Positions 56,147 through 64,000 of a stretch of DNA of 64,000 nucleotides are shown here, piece by piece. Made by a program: the position numbers and the translations under genes. Source of the DNA: Ascarosepion bandense. Taxonomy: Eukaryota; Mollusca; Cephalopoda; Sepiida; Sepiidae. A model generated the notes under the pieces. It worked only from the letters and a program-made list of their open reading frames with translations, made no database searches and was not told where the DNA came from. Every line of letters starts with the position of its first letter. Position 1 is the stretch's first letter. The DNA is taken from positions 464,501 to 528,500 of the forward strand of contig JBBBDQ010000352.1 in assembly GCA_037127315.1 (NCBI GenBank), written 5' to 3'.

Positions 56147-56376
56147 TTTATGATAAAAACAGCAGTCACATTATCTTAAATGGCAACCACAGACAAATAG
56201 CATCTGGAAACAGGACATGGTATCTTCTCCTTAGTGCCAATGAAAAATCTTAAGACGTATTTTCTATGAATTACACATCTACTCACACACACTTAAATTC
56301 TGACCAACAGACCATTCTATCAGCTTTTTTTTTCTTTTCAATGGAACTATATTGGGTGGTCTTGAAACAAGTCAAG

Positions 56377-56670
56377 CAGTCAGGTGCCATACATGATACA
56401 CGCTTGGGCGATCATGTCTCAAAAGAGATATGACCTACTTGGCAGAAGATTATCTCGCAGTAGGTTGCCATTACTTTCTGCAGTAGACTAGTTGCCAGCC
56501 AAGGCTATAGAACCCAATCTGTCTTGTTATTCAACTCATAACTGAAGGGAAGAGGCGGATTAATACCTTTCTTAAGAGTACATCTGTGGAAATGAAATGC
56601 AAGAAATTTAACTGGAATTCAAACTTTTTCTTGTTTTCAGGCATTATTCACAGAATCACAATGCACAGTG
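56377..56670 (-). mobile_element. SINE B, head damaged
   Basis: Body intact (GATAATCTTCTGCC, TTGGGTTCTATAGCCTTGGC on the minus strand). The tRNA-like head at the right has lost the A/B-box spacing. Confidence 0.75.
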
Positions 56671-56825
56671 AAACGAGAGATTTATTAAAAAAACAACTGT
56701 TGCATTAATAAATACTATATATGTTTCATAACCTAATATATAATTGAAATACTATATATTATACAATATATAACAGAAAATATTCCATAATATAATAATA
56801 AAAATACTATTTATTATATATAACA

Positions 56826-57480
56826 GATTTTTTTTTTTTAATCATATCACCCCAAGTAAGGTGATAACACCACTGATGCGCAGGGGGCTACGTAAGGGTA
56901 AAACGAATGGAAAAGAGAAAGCTGGAAACCACATCCTAAAGAGGGAACAAGGGATGAGCCTCTTCACCTGTTCAGTAGACGTGGGTGGAGTGAACCGGGC
57001 GATAGTTTAGTCTATCTACTCCAATTGAATAAAAGAAAAAAGAAAAGTGTGAAAAGATCGGAAAAGAGAAAGCCGGAAACCACATCCTAAACAGGGAACA
57101 AGGGATGAGCCTCTTCACCTGTTCAATAGACGTGGGTGGAGTGTGAACCGGGCGATAGTTTAGTCTATCTACTCCAATTGAATAAAAGAAAAAAGAAAAG
57201 AGTGAAAAGATCGGAAAAGAGAAAGCCGGAAACCACATCCTAAACAGGGAACAAGGGATGAGCCTCTTCACCTGTTCAATAGACGTGGGTGGAGTGTGAA
57301 CCGGGCGATAGTTTAGTCTATCTACTCCAATTGAATAAAAGAAAAAAGAAAAGAGTGAAAAGATCGGAAAAGAGAAAGCCGGAAACCACATCCTAAACAG
57401 GGAACAAGGGATGAGCCTCTTCACCTGTTCAGTAGACGTGGGTGGAGTGTGAACCGGGCGATAGTTTAGTCTATCTCCTC
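56826..57480 (-). mobile_element. LINE 3' UTR with four 153-bp repeat units
   Basis: The LINE tail (AATCATATCACCCCAAGTAA on the plus strand) is followed by four units, with GATGAGCCTCTTCACCTG at about 56,954, 57,107, 57,260 and 57,413. 153 is 51 codons, so a 150-codon frame stays open on the minus strand. It has no domain and is a repeat artefact. Units 2-4 are almost identical; unit 1 has lost a few bases near 56,990. Same unit as at 25.6-25.9 kb. Confidence 0.9.
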
Positions 57481-57489
57481 CAATAAATG

Positions 57490-58795
57490 AAATAATATAT
57501 ATTATGTAATATAAAATCTATATATGTTTTATAACATGTTCAGTGTATATTTGATGTTAAATTCAATTTTTACCTGTGGCATTTAATTCCTGTTAAAGTT
57601 TTTCACTATGAACAACATTGACTTATTTTCCATGTTTGACTAGACTTTTTAGGTCTCTCACATTTGAGAGTTTGCATGATTTCATTAAAAGAACTTGTTT
57701 AATGAGGCTCATTTGGGAACCAAGTTATAACAAATTTAATCTTTGCCATAAGTTTTGACTTTATTTAAGTTCATCTATACCATCTTAATTTTCCTACTGG
57801 GGTTCATTTATTCATTTTTTTTTTTTTTTTTGAAAATATATTTTTAGCAAAAATTATAAAAAGCTAAGAACAACTGATCAAAAGCTTTCATAACTCTTCA
57901 TGGTTGACCAGTTCAAGCATCTATATATTTCATTGTTTTTCAACTTTGCTCAGGATTATATAGAATGTGTTAATCCTCAAGTGTTTAAGTGTCTGTCATC
58001 ACAAAAAAAAAATGGTTTCTGCAGATAAAAGTTTACAGGTTTCAATGTGAGAGCTTTTGTTGTAAATAATCAGCATTTCATTATTAATCTAGAATGATTT
58101 TTTAAAGTATTTCAATGTTTATTTTCATCTTCTGCAGATTAAAATAGGATTAAATGGTTGATAAAACATAGGAAAGCAATTAATATCAATATTTTTTATG
58201 TTCAAATCTGTTGGGCTGTTTCTTTCAATCCATTTGTTATCATTCTGTGAATTTGATTAACATTTATGAGAGAGGCAAATGCTCTTGATGGTGTTAACAA
58301 TGATAATATTTTAAAATTGTGTCTGACTCTCTCATATAGCCATAAAAAAAAAAAAAATTGCTTTCTCCCATCCCTAACCTAACCTAAGCCCAACTATTTA
58401 CATATTAAACATCCATAATGAATCCAACTTAATCACATCAAATACGTTTTATTGTTCCCTCATTTGCTGCTGTACAAACAGGTTGTTCCCTTTCATACAT
58501 GGATTTTTTTAAAATCAAATATTTAACAGTGAGAAAGAAGGAAGACATTACAAGAGGAAAAAAGTGTGAGCAGATTGTTTTTATTTTTATTTTTGTTTTC
58601 TCTTTCTGGGAATTATGGGAATGTTTTAGAAAAGAAAATTGTTGCTCAGCTTGGGTTGATTTCAATGTATAGCATATTTTGATGGACCTGTTGGGTCCGA
58701 CTCATGAATATTCAACAACAGATACTAATCTCCAGTGGGTGATGTAAATTGGATGCATAGATGTTTTATTTCTTTATTTTACTTACAATTTATAT
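57490..58795. other. Stretch without recognised feature
   Basis: A T-run near 57,817-57,832 and an A-run near 58,345. Three CCTAA units at 58,373-58,387 are too few to call telomeric. No gene recognised. Confidence 0.35.
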
Positions 58796-59035
58796 TAAAT
58801 GTGCACACATACACATGAATACATATATAAAAATCTAATAAATGAATGCCAGATAGTTACTTTTACCCATAATACTGTGGCTGAGTGGCATGCAATATCA
58901 GATGGTGGATTCCACGAGAAAAGAAGACACAGGTTCAAGCACTCTTGGAGGACAAATTTTCTTTATTATTTTCCCCAAATACACATAAACCAGTAGATGC
59001 ACTTTACATTGTTAAAAAATATATGAAATTTCTAT

Positions 59036-59695
59036 CCACTGCTATAAAAGTCGGTTCTCTGTGCAGGGCCTGGAGGTTTTTTTCCGTCTGAATCTATCCT
59101 GCACATTTATAAATCTACCATCTGCCCATGCATTGAATACTGTTGCCATATCTGGTCGGGTGTCCCTGCTATTCTCCTTGGGCTTCTCGACAAGGTACAG
59201 CGGAGGGTCTGTAATGTGATCGATACTGACTTGGCAGACCGCCTGCAGTCTCTCTCTCACTGGCGCGACGTGGCTTCCCTGTGTCTCTTCTATAAATATT
59301 TCCATGGCTTCTGCTCCGATGAACTTAGATCACTGGTGCCCCCTAGATTTGAATTTGCATGAGATACTAGATTAGCAACTAGATCCCACCCTTTTACAGT
59401 GAAACCGATAAAATGCAATCGCAACTTTTCTTGCACTTCCCGACTGTGGAATTCCCTTCCCCAACGACTACAATCTCCAGGAGTTTAAATGTAAGGTCAA
59501 TAGACACCTCCTAACACACTAACTCGCTTCCATTCTTTCAAACACTCTTCCCATCTTCCCAACTACCTATCACCCCCCTTCTGTCATTTCCTATATCTAA
59601 CCACTCTTTTTATTTACCTTCCCCTATGTAACCCCAAGTGCAATAGTGGCAGTGGATTGCCTTGCTTCTTGGAGTGAAATGATTAAAAAAAAAAA
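59036..59695 (+). mobile_element. LINE 3' end, plus arm of a tail-to-tail pair
   Basis: From AAAGTCGGTTCTCTGTGCAG (STAMKVGSLCRA codons) through the IEYCCHI and DLADRL blocks to the tail. First subfamily. Frame broken near 59,085 and 59,430. Confidence 0.88.
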
Positions 59696-59734
59696 TCATA
59701 TATCCACTAAAATGTAACATTTAAAGTTTCTTTC

Positions 59735-60275
59735 CTTTTTCATGTTGCCCCAAGCAAAGCCTTTTACTGCCACTGTTGAGCAGGGAGTTACATCGGAGGT
59801 AAGTTATGAGAAAGAGTGACAGGTCAAGAGTGTCAGGAAGAGGGGTAGAAGAAGGATGAGAATACTGTTGAGAGTGGAGTGGACGAAGAAAGAAGCATAT
59901 GAGAGAGAAAGAGAAAGTTAGTGAGATAGTAGATGACTATTGACTTTACATTTGAAGTCTTGAAGATTGTAACTGTCGGGAAAGTAAGTAACTTCCACAG
60001 GCAGGAAGTGTGAGAAAAGAAGCTGCTGGAGTAGAATTTGCATTTTCAATTTATTGGTTTCACAGTAAAAGGGTGGGACCTAGTTGCTAACCTTATGGCT
60101 CAAGCAAATTCATGTATGGGTCGGGGGTACCAGTGAGCTAAGTTCATCTGAGCAGAAGGCATGAAAATATTTGTAGAAAAGACACAGGGAAGCCACATTG
60201 TGCCAGTGAGAAAGTGACTGTATCTGAGCTTCCAAGTTGGGATTGATCGCATTACAGATTCTCCATTAGATTATA
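59735..60275 (-). mobile_element. LINE 3' end, minus arm of a tail-to-tail pair
   Basis: Tail antisense (CCCCAAGCAAAGCC) then RT C-terminal antisense to about 60,275 (GGGATTGATCGCATTACAGA). More diverged than its partner. Confidence 0.8.
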
Positions 60276-60539
60276 GGAAATATATATACATACACACATA
60301 CATACTGAAGGAAAACAAGCTATGTTGGTGTAACAGACAATTTGCCAGAAGACCTTATGCCTTAGACAAAAACAAATCATGGACCAGGAAGAAAAAATAA
60401 AGACTAAAAGACAAATGCCTATCTACTCAGTAAAGTATTCAATGCCTAGATTACAGTGACAGAGCAAAAGAAACATGACATCAAGAATTAACAAAAGAAA
60501 CCCCAAGTCATTACTCAAATTTCCTGAGTTCTGCATATA

Positions 60540-60800
60540 ATGAAAAATTGCATTCGGCAGCAAGACCTCTGATCAGGAAATTTAGAAAAACCTGGAACCC
60601 CCTTTTAATTGCAGTTGTTTCAGGTCCACCTTAATCTGGGTTGGTAGCACTTCTTAAGGTCTGAACTATGGATAAATAATTAACTGTTAAACTGAAAGCA
60701 TAAAAATTTTATATAGGTTTTTATAGTAAAAATTCCAGCAGTACTTTTTGGAGAATAAAAATATTAACAGCAATACATTGTGAAGAAAAGAAAACATAAG
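60540..60800 (+). mobile_element. Family V retroposon, diverged
   Basis: AAATTGCATTCGGCAGCAAG, TTTTAATTGCAGTTGTTTCA, TTGGTAGCACTTCTTAAGG, then the start of the A-rich part. 3' end not visible. Confidence 0.65.
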
Positions 60801-60859
60801 CAGCAATGTATTTTTTGGATAGTCAGAGGTATTACTGGTGTGTGTGTGTGTGTGTGTGA

Positions 60860-60889
<30 letters not shown>

Positions 60890-60893
<4 letters not shown>

Positions 60894-61117
60894 GCATCGT
60901 TCATCAGCACTGAATTAAAACACTCTCAGCTATTGAGCGTGTATAATGATAATAGACACACTAAAAAGTCTGCCTTCTTCTACCAAGCGGCCATAGCTCA
61001 GAGGAAGAATTGCCAACTGACGCCAATTCGGTCGGGTTTCAATCCTGGGTAAAAGGCAATTGGCTGTCTAACCGTACTGATGAGCTGTGATACAGCAAAA
61101 CAGATCTGTCTACAGAT

Positions 61118-61122
<5 letters not shown>
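60890..61122 (+). mobile_element. Retrozyme-like SINE (family D), best tRNA-like boxes
   Basis: Between two (TA)n tracts. A box TAGCTCAGAGG at 60,994-61,004 and B box GGTTTCAATCC at 61,035-61,045 are spaced as in a tRNA. The 3' end is a hammerhead (see next). The next element is a related one in the opposite orientation. Confidence 0.85.
61066..61122 (+). ncRNA. Hammerhead ribozyme motif, one core change
   Basis: Stem I GTA (61,074-61,076) with TAC (61,111-61,113) and, beyond an internal loop, TCT with AGA. CTGATGA 61,077-61,083. Stem II GCTGT-GAT-ACAGC 61,084-61,096, perfect. Then AAAA at 61,097-61,100 in place of GAAA. Stem III CAG-AT-CTG 61,101-61,108; T, C17 at 61,109-61,110. Only G12 is wrong. 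Confidence 0.8.
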
Positions 61123-61151
<29 letters not shown>

Positions 61152-61154
<3 letters not shown>

Positions 61155-61440
61155 TCATCCACATACAAGCTTGTGTCGCTGTATCACAGCTCATCAGTGT
61201 GGCTAGACATATCCACTTGCTTCTGGCTGAGATTGAAACTTGACCGATTTGGTGTCAGTCGGAGTCTCTAGCCCCTAAGCCATAGGCACATGGAATCAGG
61301 AAATGGAAATTTTAACATGTTGTATATCAGCAGTGTATACACATGCCAGTCACCAAAAGAACTCAATTCATTTCTGAAGAGTCATGCATATATCACAGAA
61401 GTGGAAACTTTTTAAAATTTTCTTCTCTAGAGAGCTCAAT
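61152..61440 (-). mobile_element. Retrozyme-like SINE (family D, second subfamily)
   Basis: Minus strand, same subfamily as the 50.5-kb trimer. The tRNA-like part is around 61,220-61,290 (GCCTATGGCTTAGGGGCTAG, GTTTCAATCTC). Body to about 61,440, then (TA)n. Confidence 0.8.
61155..61210 (-). ncRNA. Hammerhead ribozyme motif, one core change
   Basis: Stem I CCACA (61,202-61,198) pairs perfectly with TGTGG (61,163-61,159), and GTC with GAC beyond an internal loop. CTGATGA 61,197-61,191. Stem II GCTGT-GAT-ACAGC perfect. The next four bases are GACA where GAAA is required. Stem III CAA-GC-TTG (61,173-61,166). T, A17 at 61,165-61,164, cleavage after A17. Confidence 0.8.

Positions 61441-61444
<4 letters not shown>

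Positions 61445-61486
<42 letters not shown>
61445..61486. repeat. (TA)n tract at the 5' edge of the Penelope-like relic
   Basis: About 40 bp of TA. The coding relic begins shortly after. Confidence 0.9.
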
Positions 61487-61488
<2 letters not shown>

Positions 61489-61499
61489 CCATTTGTAAA

Positions 61500-62585
61500 T
61501 GAGTTATTACGCAACCTAGGTTTCTACCATGAGTGATTATAAATAAATCTACTGGAGGTAAAGTTGATAAAACTAGAAAATTAATCCATAAAGTCTTTAA
61601 ATCCTTTGGTCTTAATGTCGTAATTAACACTAATATCAAGCAAGTTGACTTCCTAGACATAACATTAGACTTCGTATCGAACACTTTCCAACCTTACATG
61701 AAAAATAATGCTAACCCAACCTATATAAACCCCAATTCTAATCACCCACCATCCATTATCAAGCACATCCCATCATCAGTGGAATGCCGCATCAACACAC
61801 ACTCCTCCAATAAAGAAATATTTGATAAACACAAGGTAATTTACGACAGAATCATTAAAGCGGATATCAATCATCCAAAATTAACTTTGTAGAAAAATTT
61901 AAGAGCTCAAAAAGCAAAATTAGAAACGAAAAAATAATATTGTATAACCCTCCTTTTACTTGGTCAGTTAACTTCAAGCTGGGACATAAATTTCTTAAAC
62001 TAATAGATAAGCATTTTCCTAAAAATAACCCTCTAAGCAAAATATTCAATAAAAATACAATAAAACTAAGCTATAGCTACTCCAACAATCTAAAAAAAAT
62101 AATTAAAGTACATAACAGCAAAATATTAAAAGCACACAACAAAAATAACTCCAACACTAATACCAGTCTGCCCCATAATAACAACCTCTGTAAGTGTAGA
62201 AACCCAAACCAACGCCCTATGACCAATAAATGTTTAACAAAATCCCTGATATATATGTGTTCGATTTCATCCATGGAGAATCCTAAAGATAAAAAAAATA
62301 TATATCGGAAACACCATGAATGTATTTAAAAAGCGATTTGACAATGACCTCACATCCTTCAATAACAAGGAAAAACAAAACATGACGTCTCTCTCCAGAT
62401 ACTTTTGGAAGTTAAAAGATGAAAATAAAACACCTAAAGTTAAATGGAAACTCCTCAAACAAGCAAGAACAGCTAAATCAATAAAGGAACCATGTTTCTT
62501 TTGTCTTCAATTGAAATCATTAAATATATGAATAGCAACAAGCTTTTAAACCAGAGGCATGAAACCACAGTAAACTGCAAGCACA
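61500..62585 (+). pseudogene. Penelope-like retroelement: RT C-terminus and GIY-YIG endonuclease
   Basis: Plus strand, 5'-truncated. First frame (61,533-61,892): FLDITLDFVSNTFQPYMKNN, SNHPPSIIKHIPSSVECRI and SSNKEIFDKHKVIYDRI, the conserved end of Penelope-type reverse transcriptases. The next frame (61,940-62,329) has a linker and FKLGHKFLKLIDKHFPKNN. A frameshift in an A-run near 62,300 leads to IYIGNTMNVFKKRFDNDLTS, the GIY-YIG nuclease signature with its downstream Arg, then SLSRYFWKLKDENKTPKVKW. Stops follow at about 62,530. The catalytic RT core is missing, and at least two frame breaks make it a relic. The family assignment is strong because RT and GIY-YIG domains occur in the Penelope order. 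Confidence 0.88.
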
Positions 62586-62589
62586 TTAA

Positions 62590-63330
62590 AGAACTAACCT
62601 TACAGTCATGCTAAAAAATACTACAAAAGCCAGAGCTAGGACCCCTTAGAAATGATACACCCTCATAGTACTAACAACACTCTTACACACACACCACAAA
62701 CCATGATCTAATTTGAATATTTTAAAAAATTAAAAATTTTATAAAAAAATTGATATCCTAAATTCAAAATTAAGGTTACATATACAAAATTAGATTAATT
62801 ATAAAAACTGTGCTTAAATACACACATTAAATTCTACCTATTACACACCCATTATCTACTTACCTATTACCTTAAATACTAACATTAAATTTTACCTCTT
62901 ACATACCACAAACTGTGATCTAATTTAAAATTTAATAGAAAAAAAATTGATTTCCTAAATCCAAAATTAAGGTTAAATATACAAAGTTAGATTAATTATA
63001 AAAACTGTGCTTAAATACAAAAATATTCTATAGTTGTACAAATAAGCAGTAAGTCCAATCCCATCCCTCCCCACCCCTTACACCTCCCTACTCTGCTCCT
63101 CTAAGGAATCCAAACGATAAAGTCTAGTCGCAAGATCATAAAACTTACATACTATCTGCTGATGTTAAATCTGTCTACAAAATTTCAAGACACTCATTAA
63201 TCAACTATATTCACTACCCACACCACTTTCTTCAAAATTCAAATGAACAATTCACAAGACTTGTTCCCTTATCACTAACCCCCACCAACATCCCACACAC
63301 AATTCACCAAATATAAGAAAAGAGGCTTTC
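62590..63330 (+). repeat. Penelope-like element 3' region with ~210-bp direct repeat
   Basis: A+T-rich. The block at 62,692-62,835 (CCATGATCTAATTTGAATAT..., AACTGTGCTTAAATAC) is repeated at 62,903-63,020. No coding. Leads into the hammerhead-bearing terminal segment. Confidence 0.65.
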
Positions 63331-63344
63331 CATTCCTGTCTACA

Positions 63345-63400
63345 CCACCTGATGAGACATTGCTGTTTCAATGTCGAAACAAATGTACAATTTGTAGTGG
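63345..63400 (+). ncRNA. Hammerhead ribozyme, all core nucleotides and stems intact
   Basis: Type I hammerhead. Stem I CCAC (63,345-63,348) with GTGG (63,397-63,400). CTGATGA at 63,349-63,355. Stem II GACATTG (63,356-63,362) with CAATGTC (63,369-63,375), loop CTGTTT. GAAA at 63,376-63,379. Stem III CAAAT (63,380-63,384) with ATTTG (63,390-63,394), loop GTACA. A15.1 (63,379) pairs U16.1 (63,395); A17 at 63,396; cleavage predicted after 63,396. No mismatch in any stem. Hammerheads are a known component of the pseudo-LTRs of Penelope-like elements. A self-cleaving RNA is therefore a strong prediction, although stem I contacts beyond four pairs are not obvious. Confidence 0.93.
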
Positions 63401-63440
63401 ATATATAAAAAATTTGTACATGTTCTAAAATATATAATTT
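63401..63440 (+). repeat. Penelope-like element terminal segment
   Basis: ATATATAAAAAATTTGTACA then TGTTCTAAAATATA recurs in antisense at 31,790-31,840, marking it as a dispersed element end. Confidence 0.7.
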
Positions 63441-63544
63441 ATAATAAATATTCACAGCTCTATATATTATCTATCGAGTACTGTTTTAAATTAATGTTTT
63501 GGATGTTGTAAAAAAAATTTTCTTCTTTGTTCCTTATTCACTCA

Positions 63545-63548
63545 GATA

Positions 63549-63581
<33 letters not shown>

Positions 63582-64000
63582 GGTTGTGGTATCTTGAAGT
63601 CACAAGTTATTGATGACTGAGAGTTTAAGGTTTGTTCAGGCTGTTACTCAGATTGGATCATGCACCCTCTCCAAGAAACTGTAAGGTTCACTCAGCATAC
63701 TTGGAGTATAAACCACAGGTGGGCTCTGTGAGTTTTGAACAAACACAAGTGTGCCTGACCAAGCATCTGCAATCGAGATTAGCTACCCTGTCCTTGAATA
63801 TGAGTGGCCAGCAAATATATATATGATTTAAATGTTATAAATTTTATGTTATTCATAATGAGAATAAAATATAAAAAAAGAAAACAACCAGTTTCACTCC
63901 TGCTTATCAATTTTTTTAATTGGGAGAACTTAATTTAAAATGTAATAGGTATGAAAAAGTGAAATGGTCAATGATGAGAAAGGGGGAATGAAGTCAACCC
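63545..64000. other. (TA)n tract and unassigned DNA
   Basis: (TA)n at 63,548-63,581. The rest shows no recognisable feature; a 64-codon frame at 63,632-63,826 has no domain. Confidence 0.4.

Noticed and set aside
56972..57424. 150-codon open frame as a gene
   Set aside because: Three copies of a 51-codon unit from a LINE 3' UTR repeat; no domain.
58373..58387. Telomere-type (CCTAA)n
   Set aside because: Only three units, no neighbouring array, and molluscs generally use TTAGGG.
60994..61045. Functional tRNA gene
   Set aside because: A and B boxes are present, but there is no complete cloverleaf with an acceptor stem, and the unit recurs as a dispersed element with a hammerhead end.

Overview
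The window looks like repeat-dominated, AT-rich DNA from a metazoan nuclear genome, either intergenic or deep intronic. The combination of repeats suggests a mollusc, most plausibly a cephalopod: 5S-rRNA/tRNA composite SINEs, several tRNA-headed SINEs, Jockey/CR1-like and RTE-like LINEs, short Helitrons, a Penelope-like element and very many (TA)n/(TG)n tracts. The species call is inference, because no host gene with a recognisable product is visible. The only host-gene hints are one small terminal-exon-like segment on the minus strand (32.67-32.85 kb) and one weak promoter/first-exon-like stretch (55.04-55.15 kb).

Layout. 0-5 kb: a Helitron with a 42-bp flanking duplication, LINE and RTE fragments. 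6-8 kb: SINE tails. 8.0-11.2 kb: the most complete LINE, minus strand, with endonuclease and reverse transcriptase domains but broken by stops and frameshifts. 12-16 kb: nested SINEs, an unnamed ~0.5-0.7 kb retroposon (family V here) and a Helitron that carries a 115-bp piece of DNA from 1.5 kb upstream. 16.7-16.9 kb: a 32-bp minisatellite. 17.7-24.5 kb: more Helitrons, a head-to-tail Helitron-like pair, a 5S-tRNA SINE and LINE pieces. 25-30 kb: a ribozyme-bearing SINE, a LINE with 153-bp 3' repeats, a second 5S SINE. 30.1 kb: a nearly perfect 60-bp hairpin. 31.3-31.7 kb: a Tc1/mariner-type MITE. 33-41 kb: nested LINE, RTE, family V and SINE copies. 42.5-43.7 kb: an 11-unit tandem array grown from a SINE tail. 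44-50 kb: inverted SINE pair, LINE and family V. 50.5-51.2 kb: three head-to-tail units with hammerhead remnants. 52.7-56.1 kb: two Helitrons, a mariner transposase relic, a LINE. 56.8-57.5 kb: a 153-bp LINE tandem repeat. 59-60.3 kb: a tail-to-tail LINE pair. 60.9-63.4 kb: two more ribozyme-bearing SINEs beside a degraded Penelope-like element that ends in an intact-looking hammerhead ribozyme.

The main result is a set of hammerhead self-cleaving motifs. One, at 63,345-63,400 (+), has every core nucleotide and all three stems and lies downstream of a Penelope-like RT/GIY-YIG coding relic. The others sit at the end of a ~240-300 bp element with tRNA-like A and B boxes, sometimes in head-to-tail copies. 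That is the architecture of animal retrozymes and of the schistosome Sm-alpha SINE-like family. Penelope-like elements are known to carry hammerheads and are the proposed helpers of retrozymes, so this neighbourhood may hold both the passenger and the relic of its vehicle. No sequence search or folding software was run; all alignments were made by eye within the window.
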